A DNA stretch of 64,000 nt, from assembly GCF_001544495.1 (NCBI RefSeq), contig NZ_FCNZ02000007.1, positions 62,001 through 126,000 of the forward strand, given 5' to 3'. Source of the DNA: Caballeronia telluris (GTDB lineage Bacteria; Pseudomonadota; Gammaproteobacteria; Burkholderiales; Burkholderiaceae). A program made the translations under genes and the position numbers. Shown one piece after another: positions 9,155 through 18,442 of the stretch; positions within the stretch are counted from its first letter, which is position 1; every line of letters begins with the position of its first letter. The notes beneath the pieces are model-generated. The model was not told the DNA's origin. It did not search any database and saw nothing but the letters and a program-made list of their open reading frames with translations.

Positions 9155-9204
9155 GTCCCGTCTCCTGTGGATCAGGACATTCTACGAGGCTTCCGGAAAT
9201 GCAA

Positions 9205-9234
9205 AACGGCCCGCTTCGTGGGAAGCGGGCCGTT
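9205..9234 (-). terminator. Intrinsic terminator of ybiT
   Basis: Perfect 12-bp stem AACGGCCCGCTT (9205-9216) / AAGCGGGCCGTT (9223-9234), 6-nt loop, followed on the minus strand by TTTTGCATTT. It lies 26 bp after the ybiT stop codon and insulates the aldehyde dehydrogenase gene. Confidence 0.85.
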
Positions 9235-9259
9235 GTAGCGATCAAGCGCCGAGTTGGTG

Positions 9260-10852
9260 TTACTCGATGCCCTGGCTCGTCAAAAAGTCCTCGTACGTGC
9301 CGCCGAAGTCGTTCAGCGTGCCGTTCGTGCGCACTTCGATGATGCGATTCGCCAGCCCGCTCACGAACTCGCGGTCGTGCGAGACGAAGATTAGCGTGCC
9401 TTCGTACTTTTCGAGCGCGATCTGCAGCGACTCGATCGACTCCATGTCCATGTGGTTGGTCGGCTCGTCCATCAGGAGCACGTTGTGGCGCCCGAGCATC
9501 AGCTTGCCCCAGATCATGCGGCCCTTCTCGCCGCCCGACAGCACCTTCACCGACTTCCTGATGTCGTCCGCGTTGAAGAGCAGCCGGCCGAGCGTGCCGC
9601 GCACCATCTGGTCGTCGTCGCCGTCCTGGCGGTATTGATCGACCCAGTCGGTGAGCGTCTCGTCCTTCGGAAACTCTTCGTAAGTATCTTGCGGCATGTA
9701 GCCGACGTTCGCGTTCTCCGCCCACCTGATCTTGCCGGCGTCGAGCTGGATCGCGCCCTTCAGCGACTTGAGCAGCGTGGTCTTGCCCGCGCCGTTCTCG
9801 CCGATGATCGCGATGCGCTCGCCCGGCTGCACGCTAATGTTGAAGCGCTCGAAGATGGTCCGCTCGTACTTCTTCGTGATGTCTTCGGCGACTACTGCGA
9901 TGTTGTGCAGCTTCTTCTCGAAGTCGAAGCGGATGAACGGATTTTGCCGCGACGACGGCTTGAAGTCCTCGATCTTGATCTTCTCGATCTGCTTCGCACG
10001 GCTGGTTGCCTGGCGTGCCTTCGACTTGTTCGCCGAGAAGCGGCGCACGAAGTCCTGCAAGTCCGCGATGCGGTCCTTCGCCTTCTGGTTCGCGGCCTGC
10101 TGGCGTTCCTTCGCCTGCGTGCTTGCGAGCATGTAGTCGTCGTAGTTGCCCGGGTACACCTTCAGCGTGCCGTAGTCCATGTCCGCCATGTGCGTGCAGA
10201 CCTGGTTCAGAAAGTGCCGATCGTGCGAGATGATGATCATCGTCGAGTTGTACTGGTTCAGCACGTCTTCGAGCCAGCGAATCGAGTTGATGTCGAGGTT
10301 GTTGGTCGGCTCGTCGAGCAACAGCACGTCGGGCTTCGAGAAGAGCGCCTGCGCGAGCAGCACGCGCAGCTTCCAGCCGGGCGCGACGTTGCTCATCGGG
10401 CCGCTGTGGTCGCCGATCGCGATGCCGATGCCAAGCAGCAGCTCGCCCGCGCGCGCTTCGGCCGTGTAGCCGTCGTACTCGGCGAATTTCGCTTCGAGTT
10501 CGGCGGCGCGCATGTAGTCGTCGTCGGTGGCGTCGGGGTTCGCGTAGATCGCGTCGCGCTCGGTCATCGCGGCCCACATCTCGGTGTGGCCCATCATCAC
10601 GACGTCGAGCACGCGCATGTCCTCATACGCGAACTGGTCCTGACGCAGCTTGCCGAGGCGCACGTTCGGTTCGAGCATCACGTTGCCGGAACTCGGCTCC
10701 AGGTCGCTGCCCAGGATTTTCATGAAGGTCGACTTGCCGCAGCCGTTCGCCCCGATCAGGCCGTAGCGATTTCCTTCCCCGAACTTGACCGAAATGTTCT
10801 CGAAGAGGGGCTTCGGCCCGAATTGCATGGTGATATTGGCAGTAGACAGCAC
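9260..10852 (-). CDS. ybiT: ABC-F family ATPase YbiT (ribosome-associated translation factor family)
   Basis: 530 residues, equal in length to E. coli YbiT and recognisably collinear with it ([20 protein letters not shown] at the start, SQGIE at the end). There are two ABC domains without membrane segments: Walker A motifs GANGCGKST and GENGAGKTT, signatures [14 protein letters not shown] and [11 protein letters not shown], and Walker B motifs [12 protein letters not shown] and [11 protein letters not shown]. The linker between the domains contains [18 protein letters not shown], typical of ABC-F proteins that enter the ribosomal E site. It probably acts in translation under particular stalls; the exact YbiT role is not settled. 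It has its own terminator. Confidence 0.93.
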   Translation of the reverse strand: MLSTANITMQFGPKPLFENISVKFGEGNRYGLIGANGCGKSTFMKILGSDLEPSSGNVMLEPNVRLGKLRQDQFAYEDMRVLDVVMMGHTEMWAAMTERDAIYANPDATDDDYMRAAELEAKFAEYDGYTAEARAGELLLGIGIAIGDHSGPMSNVAPGWKLRVLLAQALFSKPDVLLLDEPTNNLDINSIRWLEDVLNQYNSTMIIISHDRHFLNQVCTHMADMDYGTLKVYPGNYDDYMLASTQAKERQQAANQKAKDRIADLQDFVRRFSANKSKARQATSRAKQIEKIKIEDFKPSSRQNPFIRFDFEKKLHNIAVVAEDITKKYERTIFERFNISVQPGERIAIIGENGAGKTTLLKSLKGAIQLDAGKIRWAENANVGYMPQDTYEEFPKDETLTDWVDQYRQDGDDDQMVRGTLGRLLFNADDIRKSVKVLSGGEKGRMIWGKLMLGRHNVLLMDEPTNHMDMESIESLQIALEKYEGTLIFVSHDREFVSGLANRIIEVRTNGTLNDFGGTYEDFLTSQGIE

Positions 10853-10972
10853 AGCGCGTCCTTTTGAATGATGTACGGCGAAAAACCGGATATTTTAGCA
10901 GATTTTCAAGCAATTTTGCGGAGTCGTCCGAACGCGGCGAATCGACTTCTTATGTGGATCCTACGCCAGCAA

Positions 10973-11008
10973 AAAACGGGGCGCGGCCGATTAGCCGCAC
11001 CCCGTTTT
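10973..11008 (-). terminator. Intrinsic terminator of the alaA-hom-thrC operon
   Basis: A stem of AAAACGGGG plus GCGGC pairing with GCCGC plus CCCCGTTTT (10973-10987 / 10994-11008), with a single C/A mismatch and a 6-nt loop, followed by TT on the minus strand after the stem-encoded TTTT. It starts 20 bp after the thrC stop. Confidence 0.85.
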
Positions 11009-11028
11009 CCAGCCGATCGAACCCCGAT

Positions 11029-12477
11029 TCAGCTCGTGCGTTCGGCGATATACGCCTTCACGACGCCCGCGTCCGCCGGGACGATATCGAATCTTTGTGG
11101 CAGTTTTTCAAGTCCGACGAACGCGGCCGGCCGCTCCGGCTCGCGCAGCAGCGCCTCGCGGATCGTCTCGCCGAACTTGATGGGCTGCGCGGTTTCCAGC
11201 ACGACCATCGGCACGCCCGGTTGCAAATGCTCGCGCGCGACTTTCAGGCCGTCGGCCGTGTGGGTGTCGATCATCGTGTCGTAGCGCTGGAACACGTCGC
11301 GGATCGCGTCGACGCGGTCCGCGTGGCTGCTGCGCCCCGACACGAAGCCGAATTCCTTCACGCGCGCGAAGTCGCCGCTCGCCGCGAGGTCGAAACCGCC
11401 CTTCTCTTCGACGTCGCGGAACAACTGCAGCACGCGCGCCGGATCGCGTCCGAGCAGATCGAAGACGAAGCGCTCGAAGTTCGACGCCTTCGAGATGTCC
11501 ATGCTCGGGCTCGTCGTGTGATACGTCTCGCTCGCGCCGCGCACGCGATAGATGCCGGTGCGGAAGAATTCGTCGAGCACGTCGTTCTCGTTGGTCGCGA
11601 CGACGAGCTTTTCGATCGGCAGGCCCATCATCCGCGCGATGTGGCCCGCGCAGACGTTGCCGAAGTTGCCCGACGGCACGGTGAACGACACGCGCTCGTC
11701 GTTGCTTTTCGTGGCCGCGAAATAGCCCTTGAAGTAATAGACGACCTGCGCGACGACACGCGCCCAGTTGATCGAATTGACCGTGCCGATCTTGTGCTGC
11801 GCCTTGAACGCGTGATCGTTGGAAACCGCCTTCACGATGTCCTGGCAGTTGTCGAAGTTGCCCTCGACGGCCAGGTTGAAGATGTTCGGGTCCTGCAGCG
11901 AGAACATCTGCGCGGTCTGGAACGCGCTCATCTTCTTGTGCGGCGAGAGCATGAAGACGCGCACGCCCGCCTTGCCGCGCATCGCGTATTCGGCGGCGCT
12001 GCCGGTATCGCCCGACGTCGCGCCGAGGATGTTCAGCGTCTCGCCGTGCTTCGCCAGCGTATATTCGAACAGGTTGCCGAGCAGTTGCATCGCCATGTCC
12101 TTGAAGGCGAGCGTCGGACCGTTCGATAGTTCCAGCAGCGACAACGGCGCGCCGTTCTCGACGCCGAGCGTCTTGAGCGGCGTGATCTGCGTGGCGGCTT
12201 CCTCGTCGCGGACATTGCTGTAGACCTGCGCCGTGTAGGTCTTGCTCGTGAGCGAGCGCAGTTCGTCGGCGGGGATGTCGTCGGCGAATGTCGACAGCAC
12301 TTCGAACGCGAGGTCCGCGTACGAAAGCGTGCGCCAGCGCCCGAGTTCGTCCGCCGACACGCGCGGATACGCGGCCGGCAGATACAGGCCGCCGTCCTTC
12401 GCGAGACCGCCGAGCAGGATGTCGGAAAACGTGTGGCGCTCGCCAAGTCCGGCGCCGCGCGTCGAGATGTAGTTCAT
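11029..12477 (-). CDS. thrC: Threonine synthase
   Basis: 482 residues, a PLP enzyme converting O-phosphohomoserine to threonine in the cytoplasm. The N-terminus MNYISTRG and the PLP-lysine motif GPTLAFKDMAMQ (Lys126) are diagnostic of the long class of threonine synthases. ATSGDTGSA is the phosphate-binding loop and VPSGNFGNVCAG is a further family signature. It follows hom by only 10 bp in the alaA-hom-thrC operon, so homoserine made by Hom feeds directly toward threonine; the kinase step (thrB) is not in this window. The terminator follows immediately. Confidence 0.97.
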   Translation of the reverse strand: MNYISTRGAGLGERHTFSDILLGGLAKDGGLYLPAAYPRVSADELGRWRTLSYADLAFEVLSTFADDIPADELRSLTSKTYTAQVYSNVRDEEAATQITPLKTLGVENGAPLSLLELSNGPTLAFKDMAMQLLGNLFEYTLAKHGETLNILGATSGDTGSAAEYAMRGKAGVRVFMLSPHKKMSAFQTAQMFSLQDPNIFNLAVEGNFDNCQDIVKAVSNDHAFKAQHKIGTVNSINWARVVAQVVYYFKGYFAATKSNDERVSFTVPSGNFGNVCAGHIARMMGLPIEKLVVATNENDVLDEFFRTGIYRVRGASETYHTTSPSMDISKASNFERFVFDLLGRDPARVLQLFRDVEEKGGFDLAASGDFARVKEFGFVSGRSSHADRVDAIRDVFQRYDTMIDTHTADGLKVAREHLQPGVPMVVLETAQPIKFGETIREALLREPERPAAFVGLEKLPQRFDIVPADAGVVKAYIAERTS

Positions 12478-12487
12478 GAGTCCAGTC

Positions 12488-13810
12488 CTAGTTCAGCGCT
12501 TCCATGCGCAGCTTCGTCACTTTCGACACGACCGTGGAGAGCGCCTCGATCTCGGCGATCGCCGCATTCAGGTTCTTTTCGACCGTCTCGTGCGTGATCA
12601 GAATGATGTCAGTTTCGCCCTTGTCCACGCCGTCCACGTGCTCCGATTCCTTCTGCAGGAGCGCGTCGATGGAGATGGCCTTGTCCGCGAGAATGCGCGT
12701 GATGTTGGCGAGCACGCCCGTCACGTCCGCGACGCGCAGGCGCAGGTAATACCCGCTCGTGACGTCCTCGATGGGGAGGATCGGCGTGTTCGAGAGGCTC
12801 TCCGGCTGGAACGCGAGATGCGGCACGCGATGCTCCGGGTCGGCCGTATGCAGGCGCGTGACATCCACGAGGTCCGCGACGACCGCCGAGGCGGTCGGCT
12901 CCGCGCCCGCGCCCTTGCCGTAGTAGAGCGTCGTGCCGACCGCATCGCCGTGCACGACGACCGCGTTCATCGCGCCTTCCACGTTCGCGAGCAGGCGCTT
13001 TTCCGGAATCAGCGTCGGATGCGTGCGCAATTCGATGCCCTTGTCCGTGCGCCGCGCGATGCCGAGCAGCTTGATGCGATAACCCAATTCTTCGGCATAG
13101 CGGATGTCGATGGCCGACAGCTTGCTGATACCTTCCACGTACGCGCGCTCGAACTGCACCGGCACGCCGAACGCGATCGCGCTCATGATCGTGACCTTGT
13201 GCGCGGCGTCGACGCCTTCGATGTCGAAGGTCGGGTCGGCTTCCGCGTAGCCCAGTTCCTGGGCTGCTTTCAGCGCGGTCGCGAAGTCGAGCCCGCGGTC
13301 GCGCATCTCCGAGAGGATGTAGTTCGTCGTGCCGTTGATGATGCCAGCGATGTACTCGATGCGGTTCGCCGTCAGCCCTTCGCGCAGCGCCTTGATGATC
13401 GGAATGCCGCCCGCGACCGCCGCCTCGAACGCGACCATCACGCCCTTCGCGCGCGCCGCCTCGAAGATCTCGCTGCCGTGCACGGCGAGGAGCGCCTTGT
13501 TGGCCGTCACGACGTGCTTGCCGTTCGCGATCGCGCGCAGTATGAGCTCGCGCGCGAGCCCCGTGCCGCCGATCATCTCGCAGACGATGTCGATGGATGG
13601 ATCGTCGACGACGGCATTGAAATCGCCCGTCACCGCGATGCCGGCCGCCGCCGCGGCTTGCGCCTTGGCCGGCGTGCGCACGGCGACGCGTGACACTTCG
13701 ATGCCGCGACCCGCGCGGCGTTTGATTTCTTCCTGGTTGCGGCGCAGTACCGTAAAGGTGCCGCTGCCGACCGTGCCGAAGCCCAAGAGTCCAACTTTGA
13801 TCGGTTCCAT
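12488..13810 (-). CDS. hom: Homoserine dehydrogenase
   Basis: 440 residues, reducing aspartate semialdehyde to homoserine with NAD(P)H. A Rossmann motif (GLLGFGTVGSGTF, residues 8-20) is followed by the catalytic region containing GIINGTTNYILSEM and AYAEADPTFDIEG-like sequence (GYAEADPTFDIEG). The C-terminal part (about 355-435) is an ACT domain (YYLRLRVADVTGVLANI), implying allosteric control, typically by threonine. It sits 23 bp after alaA and 10 bp before thrC. This is a monofunctional Hom rather than an aspartokinase fusion. Confidence 0.97.
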   Translation of the reverse strand: MEPIKVGLLGFGTVGSGTFTVLRRNQEEIKRRAGRGIEVSRVAVRTPAKAQAAAAAGIAVTGDFNAVVDDPSIDIVCEMIGGTGLARELILRAIANGKHVVTANKALLAVHGSEIFEAARAKGVMVAFEAAVAGGIPIIKALREGLTANRIEYIAGIINGTTNYILSEMRDRGLDFATALKAAQELGYAEADPTFDIEGVDAAHKVTIMSAIAFGVPVQFERAYVEGISKLSAIDIRYAEELGYRIKLLGIARRTDKGIELRTHPTLIPEKRLLANVEGAMNAVVVHGDAVGTTLYYGKGAGAEPTASAVVADLVDVTRLHTADPEHRVPHLAFQPESLSNTPILPIEDVTSGYYLRLRVADVTGVLANITRILADKAISIDALLQKESEHVDGVDKGETDIILITHETVEKNLNAAIAEIEALSTVVSKVTKLRMEALN

Positions 13811-13833
13811 GCAGCGTGATTCTTATAGAAGGG

Positions 13834-15072
13834 TTAAGCGGAATGACGTTTGCGATAACCGTCGAGGAAACGCGCGATACGCTGGATCGAATCCGCGAGG
13901 TCGTCGACGTTCGGCAGGAACACGACGCGGAAGTGGTCCGTCGTCGGCCAGTTGAAGCCCGTGCCCTGCACGAGCAGCGTGCGTTCTTCAAGCAGCAGGT
14001 CGGTGATGAACTGCTGGTCGTCCTCGATCGGGTACATCTTCGGGTCGAGTTTCGGGAACATGTAGAGCGCCGCCTGCGGCTTCACGCAGGATACGCCCGG
14101 AATCGACGTGAGCATGTCGTACGCGAGCTCGCGCTGTTTGAAAAGCCGCCCGCCCGGGATGATCAGCTCGTTGATGCTCTGGTAGCCGCCGAGCGCCGTC
14201 TGGATCGCGTATTGGCCGGGGACGTTCGCGCACAGGCGCATCGACGCGAGGATGCCGAGCCCTTCGATGTAATCGTTCGCGCGGCGCCGGTTCTCTTCGA
14301 TCAGGCCCGAGATGAACATCCAGCCCGCGCGATAGCCGCACGAGCGATAGCTCTTCGAGAGGCTGTTGAACGTGACGGTCAGCACGTCTTCCGAGAGCGC
14401 GGCCATCGACGTGTGCGTTTTGCCGTCGTAGACGATCTTGTCGTAAACCTCGTCGGCGAAAATGATGAGGCCGTGCTCGCGCGCGATCTCGATCAGTTCA
14501 AGCAGCAGTTCGTCCGAGTAGAGCGCGCCCGTCGGATTGTTCGGGTTGATGACGACGAGCGCCCGCGTGTTCGGCGTGATCTTCGCGCGGATGTCGTTCA
14601 GGTCGGGCATCCAGCCGGCGCCCTCGTCGCAGATGTAATGGCGCGGCGTGCCCGACGACAAGCTCACCGCCGCGGTCCAGAGCGGATAGTCGGGTGCGGG
14701 CAGCAGCACTTCGTCGCCGTCGTTCAGAAGCCCCTGCATCGCCATCACGATGAGTTCCGACGCGCCGTTGCCGATGAAGATGTCGTCCAGTTCAACGCCC
14801 GTCACGCCCTTTTGCTGCGTGTAGTGCATGATCGCCTTGCGCGCGGCGAAGACGCCCTTCGAGTCCGAATAGCCCGACGAATTCGGCAGGTTGCGGATCA
14901 TGTCCTGGATGATCTCGTCGGGTGCGTCGAAGCCGAACGCGGCCAGATTGCCGATGTTGAGCTTGATGATCCGGTGGCCTTCCTCTTCGAGGCGCTTCGC
15001 GTGCTCCAGCACGGGCCCGCGGATGTCGTAACAGACGTTCTGCAACTTGTTGGACTTGAGGATCGGTTTCAC
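13834..15072 (-). CDS. alaA: Glutamate-pyruvate aminotransferase (alanine-synthesising) AlaA
   Basis: 412 residues, fold-type I PLP aminotransferase producing alanine from pyruvate and glutamate. The N-terminus (ILKSNKLQNVCYDIRGPVLE) and the PLP-lysine motif NSLSKSYRSCGYRAGW (Lys240) closely resemble E. coli AlaA. NPNNPTGALYS and FADEVYDKIVYDG are the cofactor-binding segments. It is the first gene of the alaA-hom-thrC cluster, an order conserved in beta-proteobacteria. ATG 15072 gives the expected MKPILKSNK start. Promoter sequence is expected in the 533-bp upstream gap; TAAAAT on the minus strand at 15175-15180 is a possible -10 element. Confidence 0.93.
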   Translation of the reverse strand: MKPILKSNKLQNVCYDIRGPVLEHAKRLEEEGHRIIKLNIGNLAAFGFDAPDEIIQDMIRNLPNSSGYSDSKGVFAARKAIMHYTQQKGVTGVELDDIFIGNGASELIVMAMQGLLNDGDEVLLPAPDYPLWTAAVSLSSGTPRHYICDEGAGWMPDLNDIRAKITPNTRALVVINPNNPTGALYSDELLLELIEIAREHGLIIFADEVYDKIVYDGKTHTSMAALSEDVLTVTFNSLSKSYRSCGYRAGWMFISGLIEENRRRANDYIEGLGILASMRLCANVPGQYAIQTALGGYQSINELIIPGGRLFKQRELAYDMLTSIPGVSCVKPQAALYMFPKLDPKMYPIEDDQQFITDLLLEERTLLVQGTGFNWPTTDHFRVVFLPNVDDLADSIQRIARFLDGYRKRHSA

Positions 15073-15605
15073 GGCTGGCGGCTCTGGATGGTCAAGCGGA
15101 CTGATCGGCGTTCGTCCGGCGACGGTTTTCAGCGGTTGCGACGCTGCGCGGCGGATGGCGCGGCATCGCGAGGAATTTTAAGCGACGGCGGCCTGCCCCG
15201 CGACCGTTTTCGGGCCGATCCGGCGTCCGGGCGGCGCGAACACCGGCGGACGTGGACCGACGAAGCCGGACACCGATGGGAACGCTGGCGGCCCAGATAA
15301 TCGAGCGAACAAGGCTTGCGAGGTGGCGCCCGGCCCGCTCGGGGCGCAACCGGCCGAGGATGTCGGACGGCAAAGCCGGACGGATTGCGTGTCGATGGCG
15401 GCTTGTGGCGGCACGGCGAGTGCAATGCGTGCCGGTCGAGCGGTCCGGCCGGCTGAAAAGTTATAATTTAGCGGAATATGACCGAGTTCCGCAATGCACC
15501 AATCGAAGGCCGATCGCACACTCCGGCGCCCATGCCGAAAGGATCAGCCGCCGCGCGAACGACCGTCTTTTCTTCCCGCCATCCTCGCCTGTCGGAATTA
15601 TCGTC
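15073..15605. other. 533-bp divergent intergenic region (alaA / Mth938-domain gene)
   Basis: No gene with support. It should hold the promoter of the alaA operon (minus strand, possible -10 TAAAAT at 15175-15180) and that of the Mth938-domain gene (plus strand, TATAAT at 15462-15467). The remainder is GC-rich with no repeat or strong hairpin that I can defend. Short frames in both strands lack ribosome-binding sites. Confidence 0.5.
15462..15467 (+). promoter_or_regulatory. Candidate -10 element for the Mth938-domain gene
   Basis: Perfect TATAAT inside an A/T-rich island (AAAAGTTATAATTTAG) in otherwise GC-rich sequence. No good -35 hexamer stands 16-18 bp upstream, so an activator may be needed or the site may be fortuitous. 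It would give a 5' UTR of about 130 nt for the downstream gene. Confidence 0.4.
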
Positions 15606-15980
15606 TTGAAACTACACCAGGAATCCAGCGGCGCGCTGAACACGATCACCAGCTACGGCGACGGCTACGTCGCGATCAACCTGAACAGGCACGAGGGCAG
15701 CATCATCGTGATGCCGGAGACGCCGGTGATCCCGTGGCCCGTGTCTTCGTTCGAGGCGCTCGCGCCCGAACACTTCCAGGCGCTCGTCGACGCCGCGCCG
15801 GAAGTGGTGATCTTCGGCAGCGGTTCGCGGCTGCGCTTTCCGCATCCGCGCCTGACGGCCGCGCTTGCGAAACACCGCATCGGCGTGGAAACGATGGACT
15901 TCGGCGCCGCCTGCCGCACCTACAACATCCTGATGTCGGAAGGCCGGCGCGTCGCCGCGGCCTTGCTGATCGAGGCCTGA
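15606..15980 (+). CDS. Mth938-like domain-containing protein (NDUFAF3 family), TTG start
   Basis: 124 residues. The protein begins MKLHQESSGALNTI, where homologues of this family in related bacteria also begin as far as I recall, and this requires a TTG start at 15606 (GGA about 12 bases upstream). No in-frame ATG lies close by. The motifs VIFGSGSRLRFPHP and VETMDFGAACRTYNILMSEGR are characteristic of the Mth938/NDUFAF3 domain, a small alpha/beta fold of uncertain biochemical function associated with respiratory complex I assembly in eukaryotes. It is separated from arnT by 316 bp and is probably not part of that operon. Confidence 0.85.
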   Translation: MKLHQESSGALNTITSYGDGYVAINLNRHEGSIIVMPETPVIPWPVSSFEALAPEHFQALVDAAPEVVIFGSGSRLRFPHPRLTAALAKHRIGVETMDFGAACRTYNILMSEGRRVAAALLIEA

Positions 15981-16296
15981 GCACCGGCAGGCGCCCTGCT
16001 CGCCGATGTCCGGCGCGCCGCCTTTGTCGTCCGGACAGGCGAAATCGGGGCCGCAGTGCGGTAAACTCGCGGCCGTCGCGTGAAGTGCCGCCTGATCGCG
16101 CCTCGTCGCGTCGCGCACACGGCCTGTTGCCCGACGACGAACGCCGATGAACCTTCGCGGCCCGTTGCCGGACGTGCGCCCCGATGGGCGCCCCGATGGG
16201 CGTCCCTAAGCGTCGCTTAAGGTTCGCCGAGCGATACTCATGCCTTTTTTTGTTTGTTAGCGCCGCGCGTCTGCGGCATCGGACAGGTCGAAACCC
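15981..16296 (+). other. 316-bp intergenic region upstream of the arn operon
   Basis: Contains two tandem copies of a GGGCGCCCCGAT-like 14-bp unit (about 16176-16203), the PmrA-box-like element at 16205-16221, a weak -10 candidate GATACT (16233-16238) and a T-rich tract (16243-16258) in what would be the arn leader. No gene is evident. Confidence 0.5.
16205..16221 (+). promoter_or_regulatory. PmrA (BasR)-box-like element upstream of arnT
   Basis: CCTAAG-CGTCG-CTTAAG: two direct hexamers separated by exactly 5 bp. The PmrA consensus known from enteric bacteria is YTTAAK-N5-YTTAAK; the right half is a perfect match and the left half has one mismatch. It lies 75 bp upstream of the arnT start, with a GATACT -10-like hexamer 11 bp downstream. 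PmrA/BasR controls L-Ara4N genes in many Gram-negatives, so both motif and position fit; activity in this organism is inferred. Confidence 0.55.
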
Positions 16297-17976
16297 ATGA
16301 ACGATACGCCTTCGCGGCTACCGCTCACCCGCCTCTCGCTGCTTCTTCTGATTGTCGCGCTCGCCGTGATCTGGTTCTTGCCGCTCGGTCTGCGCCATCT
16401 CGTGCCGAGCGACGAGGGCCGCTACGCCGAGATGGCGCGCGAAATGTTCGTCACCGGCGACTGGATCACGCCGCGCTACAACGGCTACAAGTATTTCGAA
16501 AAGCCGCCGCTGCAAACCTGGGCAAACGCGCTCACGTTCGCGTGGTTCGGCATCGGCGAATGGCAGGCGCGGCTCTATACGGCGCTCACGGGTTTCGCCG
16601 GCGTGCTGCTGATCGGCTACACGGGTGCGCGCGTCTTCAACGGCGTGACGGGATTCTGCACGGCGGTGATCCTCGCGACGTCGCCGTACTGGAACCTGAT
16701 GGCCCATTTCAACACGCTCGACATGGCGCTGTCGTTCTGGATGGAGCTGACGCTGTGCGCGCTGCTGCTCGCGCAGCGCCCGGGCCTGCCGGCCCGCCAG
16801 GTGCGCCTCTGGATGTGGCTCTGCTGGGGCGCGATGGCGGCCGCGCTGCTCTCGAAGGGTCTCGTCGGCGTCATCCTGCCGGGCGCGGTGCTCGTGCTCT
16901 ATTCGCTCATCACGCGCGACTGGGCGCTCTGGAAGCGGCTCTACATCGGCAGCGGGCTGATCGTGTTCCTGATCGTGGCGGCGCCGTGGTTCGTCCTCGT
17001 GCAGATGAAGAATCCGGAGTTCTTCAACTTCTTCTTCATCGTCCAGCAGTTCAAGCGCTACCTGACGCCCGAGCAGAACCGGCCGGGTCCGCTCTATTAC
17101 TTTGTGCCCGTGCTGATCGTCGGCTTTTTGCCGTGGCTCTCGATCGTGTATCAGAGCACGCGCCATGCGCTCAAGGTGCCGCGCCAGCCGAACGGCTTCG
17201 CGCCCGTGCCGCTCCTGTTGATCTGGACGGTCTTCATCTTCCTGTTCTTCAGCGCGTCGCACTCGAAACTGCTTTCATACACGCTGCCGATCGCGCCCTC
17301 GATCGCGCTCGTGCTCGGCATCTACCTGCCGCTCGTCACGCGGGTGCAGTGGCACCGGCATCTGATCGGCTATGCGGTGTTCCTGATCGCCGCAGCGTTC
17401 GGCGCGATCTTCCTCGGCCGCGCGGGCAGCGCGCATACGCCGAATTCGCTCTATCGCGCGTTTCAGGTCTGGGTGTACGCGGGCCTCGCGGTCGCGTTCG
17501 TCGTCACGCTCTTCGCGATCTGGCTGAATCGCCGCAGCACGATCGCGGCCGCGGTCGCGCTCGGCACGGCGTGGCTCATGCTCGGGACGATCGCGGGCAC
17601 CGGCCACGACGTGTTCGGCCGCGAAAGCTCGGGCGTGCGGCTCGTGCCGGCGGTCAAGGCCGCGATGGCGAAGCTGCCGCCCGACACGCCCTTCTACTCG
17701 ATCGCGAAGCTCGATCACACGATGCCGTTCTACCTCGGCCACACGATGATCATGGTGCAGGAGGCCGACGAACTGGGCTTCGGCGTCGCGACCGAGCCGC
17801 AAAAGTGGGTGCCGACGATCGACGAATGGATCAAACGTTGGGACGCCGACCGCTACGCGCTCGCGCTGATCCCGCCGGCACGCTACGAGCAACTGCTCGC
17901 TCGTCACGTGCCGATGCAGGTGATCGCGCAGGACGACCGGCGCGTGATCGTGCAAAAGCCCGTCCCGGCGCCCTAG
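16297..17976 (+). CDS. arnT: Lipid A 4-amino-4-deoxy-L-arabinose transferase ArnT
   Basis: 559 residues with about 12 transmembrane segments, a GT-C fold glycosyltransferase of the inner membrane that transfers L-Ara4N from undecaprenyl phosphate to lipid A on the periplasmic side. The first periplasmic loop carries the conserved acidic pair in PSDEGRYAEMARE, followed by YFEKPPLQTW, both typical of ArnT. FFSASHSKLLSYTLPI matches the family's KxxxYxLP-type motif. ATG 16297 is preceded by AGG. It is the first gene of a seven-gene operon completed by arnD, with the PmrA-box-like site 75 bp upstream. Confidence 0.93.
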   Translation: MNDTPSRLPLTRLSLLLLIVALAVIWFLPLGLRHLVPSDEGRYAEMAREMFVTGDWITPRYNGYKYFEKPPLQTWANALTFAWFGIGEWQARLYTALTGFAGVLLIGYTGARVFNGVTGFCTAVILATSPYWNLMAHFNTLDMALSFWMELTLCALLLAQRPGLPARQVRLWMWLCWGAMAAALLSKGLVGVILPGAVLVLYSLITRDWALWKRLYIGSGLIVFLIVAAPWFVLVQMKNPEFFNFFFIVQQFKRYLTPEQNRPGPLYYFVPVLIVGFLPWLSIVYQSTRHALKVPRQPNGFAPVPLLLIWTVFIFLFFSASHSKLLSYTLPIAPSIALVLGIYLPLVTRVQWHRHLIGYAVFLIAAAFGAIFLGRAGSAHTPNSLYRAFQVWVYAGLAVAFVVTLFAIWLNRRSTIAAAVALGTAWLMLGTIAGTGHDVFGRESSGVRLVPAVKAAMAKLPPDTPFYSIAKLDHTMPFYLGHTMIMVQEADELGFGVATEPQKWVPTIDEWIKRWDADRYALALIPPARYEQLLARHVPMQVIAQDDRRVIVQKPVPAP

Positions 17977-18043
17977 TCGTGCAACAATTCGCACGCCCGT
18001 TCCGAAAATCCGAGTTCAGGCTCACAGCCGTCAACCGTCCACG

Positions 18044-18415
18044 ATGAACCCGATATCCTTCATTTGCATCATCATCGGCGTATTGTTGAACGCCGGCGCG
18101 CAGTTGCTGCTCAAAGCAGGCGTCAACGCCGTCGGGCATTTCGAATTCAGCCGCGCCAACATCGTGCCCGTCGGCTTCAAGATCGCGACGCAATGGCCGA
18201 TCATCGGCGGGCTTACGTGCTACGTGTTCAGCGTGGCCGTGTGGATCATCGGCCTGTCGCGCGTGGATGTGTCGGTGGCCTACCCGATGCTGTCGCTCGG
18301 CTACGTCGTCAACGCTTTCGCGGCGTGGTATTTGTTCGGCGAGGTGCTGTCGGTGCAACGGCTCATCGGGATCGGGATCATCCTTATCGGCGTCGCCGTT
18401 TTGGCGCGCGGCTGA
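18044..18415 (+). CDS. arnE: SMR/EamA-type flippase subunit, ArnE-like
   Basis: 123 residues with four predicted membrane helices (about 3-22, 45-67, 75-95, 100-120). It resembles the small drug-resistance-like subunits ArnE/ArnF that flip undecaprenyl-phosphate-L-Ara4N across the inner membrane: GVLLNAGAQLLLKAG in helix 1 and SVAYPMLSLGYV in helix 3 fit. E. coli uses an ArnE/ArnF pair; only one such gene is present here, so it may work as a homodimer. It lies 67 bp after arnT and 27 bp before arnB. The ArnE name is by family and position, not by proven partner. Confidence 0.82.
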   Translation: MNPISFICIIIGVLLNAGAQLLLKAGVNAVGHFEFSRANIVPVGFKIATQWPIIGGLTCYVFSVAVWIIGLSRVDVSVAYPMLSLGYVVNAFAAWYLFGEVLSVQRLIGIGIILIGVAVLARG

Positions 18416-18442
18416 ACACCTTTACTTTTAAGCAGACAGTCC

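Noticed and set aside
16176..16203. Tandem GGGCGCCCCGAT units as a CRISPR or mobile-element trace
   Set aside because: Only two short copies without spacers or flanking features; most likely local slippage.
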